A stretch of 7,847 bases of DNA from Nitrospirae bacterium GWC2_42_7 (GTDB lineage Bacteria > Nitrospirota > Thermodesulfovibrionia > Thermodesulfovibrionales > UBA6898). Position 1 is the stretch's first letter, and the number at the start of each line of letters is the position of its first letter. Under the pieces are notes generated by a model. The model was not told the DNA's origin and searched no databases. It saw only the letters and a program-made list of their open reading frames with translations. The DNA lies in NCBI GenBank assembly GCA_001803645.1, contig MHDW01000037.1, positions 2,168 to 10,014 of the forward strand. The letters run 5' to 3'. The translations under genes and the position numbers were made by a program. Shown here piece after piece: positions 1-5,141 of the stretch.

Positions 1-326
1 TAGCAAGGGCCCTTGCAGGCGAACCTAAAATTCTCATACTCGATGAGCCGAGCACAGGAATAGATGTAGTGGGACAGGAGGATTTTTATCATCTCTTAAA
101 AGGCCTTCAGAAAAAAATGAACCTTACAATACTAATGGTCTCACATGATATAGGAGCTGTCACCACATATGTAGACGAAATTGCCTGCTTAAATATATTG
201 CTCCACTTCCACGGAAATCCGCTTGGAGCTTTGAATGAAAACGTAATGACCTCGCTCTATGGAAAAAATGTTGATATGCTGATGCATTCTGATGTCTGCG
301 ATAAATGCGAGAGGCTCAGGACATAA
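1..326 (+). CDS. Zinc/manganese ABC transporter ATP-binding protein, C-terminal part (ZnuC-like)
   Basis: This reading frame is open from the left edge, so only about the last 108 residues are present. They begin with ARALAGEPKILILDEPS, which holds the end of the post-signature helix and the Walker B motif (ILILDEP). A D-loop (STGID) and the H-loop histidine (MVSHD) follow. The Walker A and the LSGGQ signature lie outside the window. The segment LNILLHFHGNP matches the loop typical of ZnuC/MntB-type ATPases of the metal-importing ABC family. The product would hydrolyse ATP on the cytoplasmic face to drive uptake of Zn2+ or Mn2+. Its stop codon TAA overlaps the ATG of the permease gene by one base (TAATG), so the two are translationally coupled. 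The C-terminus contains H-x3-C-x2-C (HSDVCDKC), a possible metal-binding tail. The metal cannot be decided from the sequence alone. Confidence 0.9.
   Translation, partial: ARALAGEPKILILDEPSTGIDVVGQEDFYHLLKGLQKKMNLTILMVSHDIGAVTTYVDEIACLNILLHFHGNPLGALNENVMTSLYGKNVDMLMHSDVCDKCERLRT
318..321 (+). promoter_or_regulatory. Ribosome binding site deciding the permease start
   Basis: AGGA lies four bases before the ATG at 326, within the last codons of the ATPase gene, and supports this start over the ATG at 305. Confidence 0.55.
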
Positions 327-1126
327 TGTTGGAAATACTCAGTTCTCCGTTCATGCAAAAGGCCTTTGTTGCCGGAATTCTCATCAGTATAATGACAGGC
401 ATAATCTCGGTCTTTATTGTTCTAAGGAAAATGTCTTTTATCGGAGCAGGTATCTCGCATGCAGCCTTCGGAGGAGTTGCGATCGGTTTTGCCGCAGGAA
501 TAAATCCTTTATTAACAGCTTTGATCTATACGATATTTGTGGCCCTTGGTATTGAACGCACAAGCAGGAAAGGTAAGATATCCGAGGATGTCTCTATCGG
601 TATATTCTATTCTGTTTCCATGTCCCTCGGAATAGCTATCATCAGCCTGTCGAAATCATACAATATCGATCTTTTCGGATATCTGTTCGGTAACATACTT
701 GCTATTACAGACGAAGAGATCCTGCTAACATTAATTACAGCAATAGTTGTAGTTCTTACGATCATAATATTTCTGAAAGAACTTTTTCTTCTTACCTACA
801 ACGAAGAAATAGCACAGGTCAGCGGTGTGAGAATAAGACTGTTAAATTCTGTATTTCTTATTGCCCTTGCGGTCTCAATTGTAATATCAATTAAGATCGT
901 CGGCATAATCATGGTCTCTGCCCTGCTCGTAATTCCCGGAGCAACAGCACGCCTGTTTGCGAAGAACCTCCTGTCCATGATCGCCCTGTCCTGTCTTGCC
1001 GGAACGCTCTCAGTGATAGCCGGACTGTTTTTATCGTATGAGTATGATATCGCTTCAGGGGCCTGCATAGTCCTTACATCAGCTGCAATTTTCTTTATAT
1101 CTCTGATCATCAAAAAAAAGGCGTAG
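326..1126 (+). CDS. Metal ABC transporter permease, ABC-3 family (ZnuB-like)
   Basis: The 266-residue protein is hydrophobic throughout, with about seven to eight predicted membrane segments. It carries the ABC-3 family signatures FIGAGISHAAFGGVA near residues 38-52 and VSALLVIPGATARL near 199-212. This family forms the inner-membrane channel for Zn2+, Mn2+ or Fe2+ importers. I chose the ATG at 326 over the in-frame ATG at 305 because AGGA at 318-321 sits four bases before it and it overlaps the ATPase stop codon. The upstream ATG has no visible ribosome binding site and would add seven residues unlike the family. The gene pairs with the upstream ATPase; the periplasmic binding protein (ZnuA-type) is not in the window and may precede the ATPase. 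Length is normal for the family. Confidence 0.92.
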   Translation: MLEILSSPFMQKAFVAGILISIMTGIISVFIVLRKMSFIGAGISHAAFGGVAIGFAAGINPLLTALIYTIFVALGIERTSRKGKISEDVSIGIFYSVSMSLGIAIISLSKSYNIDLFGYLFGNILAITDEEILLTLITAIVVVLTIIIFLKELFLLTYNEEIAQVSGVRIRLLNSVFLIALAVSIVISIKIVGIIMVSALLVIPGATARLFAKNLLSMIALSCLAGTLSVIAGLFLSYEYDIASGACIVLTSAAIFFISLIIKKKA

Positions 1127-1177
1127 GTTCGTATAAAATTGATATTTTGTAAATAATTCTTTTAACAGGAGCTGGCC

Positions 1178-1585
1178 ATGATGGAAAACATAAAACCTTC
1201 CCTTAATTTTACAGTCATATGCGATGATGCAAGACAGGAAGTTGGTGGAAAGATAAGCCTGATGGGCTTATTCGAAAACATATACTCAACCAGTTTTCCC
1301 GCTTCACATCCGAGACTTGCCATCATGAATGAATGGTCTGATGGAAAGGGTGAATTCGAGATAAAACTACAACTTCTTTCCCCTGACAAAAAGACAGTTA
1401 TCCGTGAAATATCTTCAAAACTCACCCTCAAAAATGTAAATGTAAGGCACAGGGACATATCCATCCACCTGAATATTGATTTCCAGGCTCCCGGAACATA
1501 TTGGGTAGAGAATTTTCTCGATGGAGAAAGGATGAACTCTTTTCCCCTCAATGTTGTTCATGTCAAAAAACAGGCGATTCATTAA
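1178..1585 (+). CDS. Conserved hypothetical protein, DUF6941-like
   Basis: The 135-residue soluble protein has no signal peptide or membrane segment. Its N-terminus (LNFTVICDDARQEVGGKISLMGLFENI) resembles the DUF6941 pattern, in which a cytosolic beta-rich protein begins with a 'CDD.R.E..GK.SL.G' stretch. The function of that family is not known to me. The sequence is rich in alternating hydrophobic residues, suggesting a beta-sandwich, and has no catalytic motif I can recognise. AGGAG at 1167-1171 stands six bases before the ATG at 1178; a second ATG follows directly at 1181. The gene starts 51 bp after the permease and ends 24 bp before the flavoprotein, all on one strand, so it may be cotranscribed with the flavoprotein. 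Family assignment is from memory of the motif and is moderately sure. Confidence 0.75.
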   Translation: MMENIKPSLNFTVICDDARQEVGGKISLMGLFENIYSTSFPASHPRLAIMNEWSDGKGEFEIKLQLLSPDKKTVIREISSKLTLKNVNVRHRDISIHLNIDFQAPGTYWVENFLDGERMNSFPLNVVHVKKQAIH

Positions 1586-1609
1586 GATCTTTGTTAAAAG
1601 GCGCTATTT

Positions 1610-2806
1610 ATGAATTACGTGATCGTAGGCAACGGTGTCGCGGGAACAACCGCAGCTTCAGCCATCAGAAAGACCGACAGCAATGGCAAAATAACGGTAA
1701 TTTCTGATGAGCCATATCCATTCTATAGCCGAATAAGGCTTGTCGAGTTTCTGGCAAACGACCTTGATGCAAATACCCTGACAGTAAAAAAAGAAAGTTG
1801 GTATATCGAAAATAATATCAGCCTGATTCTTAACACTTCTGTATCCAGAATAGATCCAGATAAAAAAGACGTTGTTTTATCGTCAGGGGAAACTATTAAG
1901 TATGACAAACTGCTTCTTGCAACCGGCGGATTATCCTTTGTTCCCCCAATTCCAGGTTCCGGGAAAAAGGGCGTATTTACCCTCAGGACATTAAAAGATG
2001 CTATCGCTATAAGAGATTTTGCAAATGCCTCGAACCATCGGATAATCTTTGTTGGTGGAGGAATCCTCGGGCTCGAGTCAGGCAATTCACTCATTAAAAC
2101 AGGCAATATGGTTTCCGTAGTAGAACATTCCCAAAGGCTTTTGCCGAGACAAATGGATATGGATGGGGCTGAAATACTCAAAAAACAGATGGAGAAAATG
2201 GGGTTCAGTTTTTATCTCGGAGTAAAAACAAAAGAGATAACCGGGAATGAATACGCAAAGGCTATCATATTCGAAAATGGCGAAACCCTTGATTGCGATA
2301 TGATAATTATTTCAGCAGGCGTCAGACCGAACATATCTCTGGCAGAACAGCTTGGGCTTAAAATCGAAAAAGGTCTTATTGTAAACAATCGAATGGAGAC
2401 GGAAATCCCTGGCATATACGCTGCAGGAGATCTGATCCAGCATAATGGAATTTACTACGGAATATGGCCTTCTGCAGAAAAACAAGGTGAAATTGCAGGA
2501 ATTAACATGTCCGGCATTGAAGCTCAATATCAAGGGACAACAAGGACTAACAGGCTGAAAATAATGGGTATAGATCTTCTTTCCATCGGAGATATAGACC
2601 CTGAAGGTATAAAAGAATCGATAGTAATGAAGGACATGCAGAACTTCATTTACAAGAAGCTTGTGATCGAAGACAATAAAATAATAGGGGCCATACTCTA
2701 TGGCGACCAAAAAGATATGAATAAAATTCTTAATGCAATAAGCAACAGTACAGATATAAGCAACATAAGGACAAAGCTTGAACTATGGGATTTTGAGAAA
2801 CTTTAA
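1610..2806 (+). CDS. FAD-dependent NAD(P)H oxidoreductase (NirB N-domain / rubredoxin reductase-like)
   Basis: The 398-residue protein has the complete two-dinucleotide-fold architecture. The FAD-binding GNGVAG is at residues 7-12, the ATGG motif at 104-107, the NAD(P)-binding GGGILGLE at 149-156, SAGVRPN at 235-241 and the second FAD motif GIYAAGD at 268-274. A C-terminal domain from about residue 318 (LKIMGIDLLSIGD) resembles that of NirB-type and rubredoxin reductase-type enzymes. It transfers electrons from NAD(P)H through FAD to a one-electron carrier or small partner. No redox-active CxxC or CxxxxC disulfide is present, so it is not a thioredoxin reductase or dihydrolipoamide dehydrogenase. 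No rubredoxin, nitrite reductase or ferredoxin gene is adjacent, so the acceptor is unknown. AAGG lies about nine bases before the ATG. The gene follows the DUF6941-like gene by 24 bp and probably shares its transcript. Confidence 0.9.
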   Translation: MNYVIVGNGVAGTTAASAIRKTDSNGKITVISDEPYPFYSRIRLVEFLANDLDANTLTVKKESWYIENNISLILNTSVSRIDPDKKDVVLSSGETIKYDKLLLATGGLSFVPPIPGSGKKGVFTLRTLKDAIAIRDFANASNHRIIFVGGGILGLESGNSLIKTGNMVSVVEHSQRLLPRQMDMDGAEILKKQMEKMGFSFYLGVKTKEITGNEYAKAIIFENGETLDCDMIIISAGVRPNISLAEQLGLKIEKGLIVNNRMETEIPGIYAAGDLIQHNGIYYGIWPSAEKQGEIAGINMSGIEAQYQGTTRTNRLKIMGIDLLSIGDIDPEGIKESIVMKDMQNFIYKKLVIEDNKIIGAILYGDQKDMNKILNAISNSTDISNIRTKLELWDFEKL

Positions 2807-2840
2807 GAGATGAGAATTTTTACAAGAATTGATGTGTAGA

Positions 2841-3149
2841 TTACTTCATTAAGCTCTCAATAAATTCCTTTATTTTCACTTTTTGCTTGCTATCCATATC
2901 AACAAACATTATTCCGATCCCAATTCCCTGATGACAATACTTGACTTCTGCCTTAAGCGTGATCTTCTCGCTTTCTAATGGTATTGTGACTTTAACCATA
3001 TCAGCTGTCTTAAAAAACTGAGTTGTATTAACAAAAAGACCGCTCTCACATATATCTGAGGAGGTACATGACATTGTGTCATCCAAAGAAATATCTTTAA
3101 TAAAAAAAACTCTCTCGTGTGCTCTTTCTTTTCCGGTCTCTTTCATCAT
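2841..3149 (-). CDS. PilZ-domain protein, probable c-di-GMP effector
   Basis: This 102-residue single-domain protein has the PilZ layout. RxxxR is at residues 9-13 (RAHER). The second motif, normally D/NxSxxG, is at residues 32-37 and reads DICESG, with Cys34 replacing the usual Ser. A beta-strand (VKVTIPLES) and the terminal GIGIMFVDMD strand follow. PilZ domains bind cyclic di-GMP and control motility, polysaccharide or biofilm functions through partner proteins. The two arginines and the Asp and Gly are intact, so binding is plausible. An in-frame TAA directly precedes the ATG, so the protein cannot start earlier; a second ATG follows at once. There is only a weak GGA before the start. It is convergent with the flavoprotein gene (34 bp apart) and has no functionally related neighbour. 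Confidence 0.85.
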   Translation of the reverse strand: MMKETGKERAHERVFFIKDISLDDTMSCTSSDICESGLFVNTTQFFKTADMVKVTIPLESEKITLKAEVKYCHQGIGIGIMFVDMDSKQKVKIKEFIESLMK

Positions 3150-3158
3150 TTATCCATA

Positions 3159-3164
3159 ATTATA
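3159..3164 (-). promoter_or_regulatory. Possible -10 box upstream of the PilZ gene
   Basis: A perfect TATAAT is present on the minus strand ten bases before the PilZ ATG, but no clear -35 is seen at the right distance. If used, the transcript would have almost no leader. In AT-rich intergenic DNA this may be chance. Confidence 0.25.
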
Positions 3165-3230
3165 CTATAAACTCAATCCGGTAAATATATTTTATTTTGC
3201 GATGTCCTTTCACATATTCAAAAAAATAAA

Positions 3231-3320
3231 TGGCGGAGGGGCAGGGATTCGAACCCTGGGTGGAGTTGCCCCCACAACGATTTTCGAGACCGTCCCATTC
3301 AACCACTCTGGCACCCCACC
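3231..3320 (-). tRNA. tRNA-Ser (anticodon CGA)
   Basis: This is a 90-nt class II tRNA with encoded CCA. The anticodon loop is CTCGAAA, closed by ACGGT/ATCGT, giving anticodon CGA (reads UCG). The long variable arm (GTGGGG/CTCCAC around GCAA) and discriminator G73 are serine features. The T arm is CAGGG-TTCGAAT-CCCTG. The acceptor stem is GGTGGGG/CCCCTCC, so position 3 faces 70 as U opposite U; the other six pairs are Watson-Crick. The 3' 29 bases are nearly identical to those of the tRNA-Ser(GCT) gene in this window. Confidence 0.95.
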
Positions 3321-3329
3321 AATAAAAAA

Positions 3330-3352
3330 GTGAATAGTAAATAGTGAATAGT
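3330..3352. repeat. Short tandem copies of GTGAATAGT
   Basis: GTGAATAGT occurs at 3330-3338 and again at 3344-3352, with a third copy in inverted orientation at 3854-3862, where it contains the tadA start codon. The second and third copies share about 12 of 13 bases once extended. The copies flank tadA as an inverted pair. The intervening AT-rich DNA between tadA and the tRNA-Ser(CGA) gene otherwise shows no gene. Confidence 0.5.
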
Positions 3353-3403
3353 TTTTAGTTTAAATCAAAATAATAAAATTAGAAAGACAGACTTTTCTGA
3401 AAA

Positions 3404-3862
3404 CTACCTGCGCTCAACAAAAAACCTCTTTAGGATCTTCGAGCATTCGTCTTCAAGTATCCCTGACACAATCTCAACCTGATGATTTAACCTTTTGTCA
3501 TTTAGAATATTATAAAGACTCTCAGCACCTCCGGCTTTTGAGTCCTTACATCCATAAACAAGTCTTTTTATTCTTGAGTTAACAATTGCTCCGGCACACA
3601 TTATACAGGGTTCTTTTGTTACATAGAGCGTAGCACCGGTCAATCTCCAGCCATCCCCTTTTGAAGCGCCTTTTCTTAGTGCAAGGATCTCAGCATGGGC
3701 TGTAGGGTCTTTAGAAACTTCTCTAAGGTTATGCGCCTCTTCTATAAGTTCTTCGTCCAAAGTAAGCACAGCCCCTACAGGAATCTCGCCCTCCTGAAAA
3801 GCAAGGCCGGCTTCTTTCAAAGCCAGCCTCATAAAATAAATATCATTTTCCGAACTATTCAC
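3404..3862 (-). CDS. tadA: tRNA-specific adenosine deaminase
   Basis: The 152-residue protein is a full-length cytidine/deoxycytidylate-deaminase-fold enzyme. The zinc-binding and proton-shuttle motif HAE is at residues 56-58 and PCIMC, giving Cys86 and Cys89, at 85-89. EIPVGAV near 26-32 and the C-terminal FFVERR also match TadA. It converts adenosine-34 of tRNA-Arg(ACG) to inosine in the cytoplasm, allowing one tRNA to read CGU, CGC and CGA. The gene for that very tRNA lies 30 bp upstream on the same strand. The start is GTG at 3862; the next in-frame ATG (residue 11) would remove residues aligning with the start of helix 1 in other TadA proteins. No good ribosome binding site precedes the GTG, and the start codon lies in a copy of the GTGAATAGT repeat, so the exact N-terminus is uncertain. 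Confidence 0.95.
   Translation of the reverse strand: MNSSENDIYFMRLALKEAGLAFQEGEIPVGAVLTLDEELIEEAHNLREVSKDPTAHAEILALRKGASKGDGWRLTGATLYVTKEPCIMCAGAIVNSRIKRLVYGCKDSKAGGAESLYNILNDKRLNHQVEIVSGILEDECSKILKRFFVERR
3854..3862 (-). repeat. Inverted copy of GTGAATAGT at the tadA start
   Basis: The first nine bases of tadA on the minus strand are GTGAATAGT, matching the two copies at 3330-3352 in inverted orientation. The repeat supplies the GTG start codon. Confidence 0.45.
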
Positions 3863-3892
3863 TGTTCGTTGTGAATTATTAAATCTCTCATA

Positions 3893-3969
3893 TGGCGCGC
3901 CCTGAGGGATTCGAACCCCCGGCCTGCAGATTCGTAGTCTGACGCTCTATCCAGCTGAGCTAAGGGCGC
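3893..3969 (-). tRNA. tRNA-Arg (anticodon ACG)
   Basis: This is a 77-nt tRNA with encoded CCA. The acceptor stem GCGCCCT/AGGGCGC is perfect, the D stem is GCTC/GAGC, and the T arm is GGGGG-TTCGAAT-CCCTC. The loop CTACGAA gives anticodon ACG, the bacterial arginine tRNA whose A34 is deaminated to inosine by TadA. The anticodon stem is TCAGA/TCTGC, leaving 27-43 as an unpaired U and C. It begins 12 bases after the lipoprotein stop codon and ends 30 bases before tadA, so processing from a longer transcript is plausible. Confidence 0.95.
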
Positions 3970-3981
3970 ACACCATAGATA

Positions 3982-4524
3982 TTATCCTTTTTTAACTCCA
4001 TTCTTGAGAAGAATGCTGTATTTAGGATGCTCAAAAGGATGTATTGTCGGGAACTTAAGAAAAAGCGTTCCTTTGAAAATCTCCTTGTCATTCTCAAGGA
4101 CCTTTATTCTAACAGCAGGATTATTAGGCTCATTTGACATGGATGTAAGAGTAAGTCCGTCCATCTTGAAATCCGGGAGGAATTCACCTACAGATATTTT
4201 CAGGTCAGAATCCGGTAATTTAAGGTCGCTGTTAATATTTACGGTATACTCTTTCATCTTCCTCGCTGTTTTGTCCTCTACAACCAGAACTACAGCCTTC
4301 CATTTTCCCTTGACCGAATCAGGAACTGTTACAACTGTCTCACCCTTTGGCATCATTGCCTGATGTCCCTCTTGTCCGGGTTGCATCTGTCCCGGCATAC
4401 CCTGCTGCATCTGTCCCGGCATACCTGTCTGCGGAAACACCGGTTTCTCCTCTTTCTTCTTGCATGCGCCAGCAGCTAAAATAAGCGCAAATCCGCATGC
4501 TGCTGCTATCAACGTTCTCTTCAT
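3982..4524 (-). CDS. Putative lipoprotein with DUF2155-like domain
   Basis: The 180-residue protein begins MKRT, followed by a hydrophobic stretch and AAGAC, then KKK. This is a lipoprotein signal with lipidated Cys21, so it is exported and anchored in a membrane. Residues about 27-60 are a Pro/Gly/Gln/Met-rich linker containing two tandem copies of QGMPGQMQ. From about residue 62 a globular domain follows (GKWKAVVLVVEDK, SVGEFLPDFKMDGLTLTS, SNEPNNPAV, FPTIHPFEHPKYSILL), which resembles DUF2155 proteins of Geobacter-like bacteria; their role is unknown to me. I chose ATG at 4524 because GAGGAGG lies six bases before it; an in-frame ATG at 4539 lies upstream of that Shine-Dalgarno and is not the start. 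It sits between tRNA-Ser(GCT) and tRNA-Arg(ACG) on the same strand. Confidence 0.85.
   Translation of the reverse strand: MKRTLIAAACGFALILAAGACKKKEEKPVFPQTGMPGQMQQGMPGQMQPGQEGHQAMMPKGETVVTVPDSVKGKWKAVVLVVEDKTARKMKEYTVNINSDLKLPDSDLKISVGEFLPDFKMDGLTLTSMSNEPNNPAVRIKVLENDKEIFKGTLFLKFPTIHPFEHPKYSILLKNGVKKG
4382..4429. repeat. 24-bp tandem duplication in the lipoprotein gene
   Basis: Two adjacent units begin at 4382 and 4406, about 20 of 24 bases being continuous identity (TGCATCTGTCCCGGCATACC). In frame they encode QGMPGQMQ twice, in the linker after the lipid anchor. Such slippage-prone linkers often vary in copy number between strains. Confidence 0.8.
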
Positions 4525-4530
4525 AAATAA

Positions 4531-4537
4531 CCTCCTC
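4531..4537 (-). promoter_or_regulatory. Strong ribosome binding site of the lipoprotein gene
   Basis: GAGGAGG on the minus strand, six bases before the ATG at 4524, fixes the start and excludes the upstream in-frame ATG at 4539. Confidence 0.85.
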
Positions 4538-4605
4538 ATTTTTTAAGTTAAAAGTAAAACCTTCAACCTTTTTTAAATACATTTTACAGTAATCTCTGCC
4601 TTAAA

Positions 4606-4698
4606 TGGCGGAGAGGCAGGGATTCGAACCCTGGGTGAGGTTTAACCCCCACAACCGCTTAGCAGGCGGCTGCCTTCGACCTACTCGGCCACCTCTCC
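4606..4698 (-). tRNA. tRNA-Ser (anticodon GCT)
   Basis: This is a 93-nt class II tRNA with encoded CCA. The acceptor stem GGAGAGG/CCTCTCC is perfect. The anticodon stem GCCGC/GCGGT encloses CTGCTAA, giving GCT (reads AGC and AGU). The long variable arm pairs GTGGGG with CCTCAC, and the T arm is CAGGG-TTCGAAT-CCCTG with discriminator G73. Its 3' part nearly duplicates that of the tRNA-Ser(CGA) gene 1.4 kb away. Its own promoter is likely (4710-4739). Confidence 0.96.
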
Positions 4699-4709
4699 CG
4701 AGACAGGAT

Positions 4710-4739
4710 ATAATACCAACTCAGTTTCTTTTTTGTAAA
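4710..4739 (-). promoter_or_regulatory. Probable promoter of tRNA-Ser(GCT)
   Basis: On the minus strand TTTACA (4734-4739) and TATTAT (4710-4715) are separated by 18 bases and end 11 bases before the mature 5' end of the tRNA. The position fits a sigma-70-type promoter between iscU and the tRNA. I saw no strong hairpin-plus-T terminator between iscU and this point, so readthrough is also possible. Confidence 0.5.
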
Positions 4740-4769
4740 CCAGGATTCATTAATGCAGGATTAAATCCA

Positions 4770-5141
4770 TTACTTCTTCTGTCTGCTTTTATAATCCTCG
4801 ATCGCCTTTTTTAATGCATCTGCGCCAAGATTGGAACAATGCATCTTCTGTGGAGGAAGTCCCCCCAGGGCATCAGCAACTGCTTCTTTGGATATAGCAA
4901 GCGCTTCTTCAAGTGTCTTACCCTTTACCATCTCTGTTACCATACTGCTCACTGCAATGGCAGATCCGCAACCGAATGTCTTGAATTTGGCATCAACAAT
5001 ACGGTTGTCTACGACCTTGATAGAAATCTTCATTGTATCACCGCAGGTCGGATTTCCTTCGATACCTACACCATCCGCATCCTCCATATCTCCTACGTTC
5101 CTTGGATTTGTAAAATGGTCCATCACTTTTTCACTGTACAT
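4770..5141 (-). CDS. iscU: Fe-S cluster assembly scaffold IscU/NifU N-domain type
   Basis: The 123-residue protein has the three cluster-ligand cysteines Cys33 (NPTCGD), Cys58 (TFGCGSA) and Cys102 (MHCSNLG), plus Asp35 that tunes cluster release. It lacks the C-terminal NifU extensions, so it is a stand-alone scaffold of normal length. IscU-type scaffolds receive sulfur and iron in the cytoplasm to build [2Fe-2S] and [4Fe-4S] clusters and pass them to target proteins. The Hsc70-recognition motif LPPVK of enterobacterial IscU reads LPPQK at 95-99, and no hscA, hscB or ferredoxin gene is nearby. The first 19 bases overlap the 3' end of the IscS-like gene, with GGAGGT (5147-5152) five bases before the ATG, so translation is coupled. 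It is the last gene of the iscR-led operon. Confidence 0.95.
   Translation of the reverse strand: MYSEKVMDHFTNPRNVGDMEDADGVGIEGNPTCGDTMKISIKVVDNRIVDAKFKTFGCGSAIAVSSMVTEMVKGKTLEEALAISKEAVADALGGLPPQKMHCSNLGADALKKAIEDYKSRQKK

Noticed and set aside
292..555. 87-residue plus-strand frame over the start of the permease gene
   Set aside because: It overlaps the permease in another frame and has no family resemblance or ribosome binding site.
2807..2840. Bidirectional terminator between the convergent flavoprotein and PilZ genes
   Set aside because: The 34-bp gap contains no GC-rich hairpin that I can find.
3320..3400. Repeats near 3330-3352 as a CRISPR remnant
   Set aside because: Units are only nine bases with a five-base gap, with no spacer-sized intervals and no cas genes.
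4340..4582. 80-residue minus-strand frame over the lipoprotein N-terminus
   Set aside because: It is a shifted frame of the repeat-rich linker; the lipoprotein frame has the strong ribosome binding site and lipobox.
4740..4769. Dyad near GGATTTAATCC after iscU as a terminator
   Set aside because: The stem is short and AT-rich and is not followed by a run of T on the minus strand.
4605..4814. Plus-strand open frame starting MAERQGFEPW over the tRNA-Ser(GCT) gene
   Set aside because: It is the antisense translation of the tRNA-Ser T arm, a classic spurious protein, and runs into the antisense of iscU.
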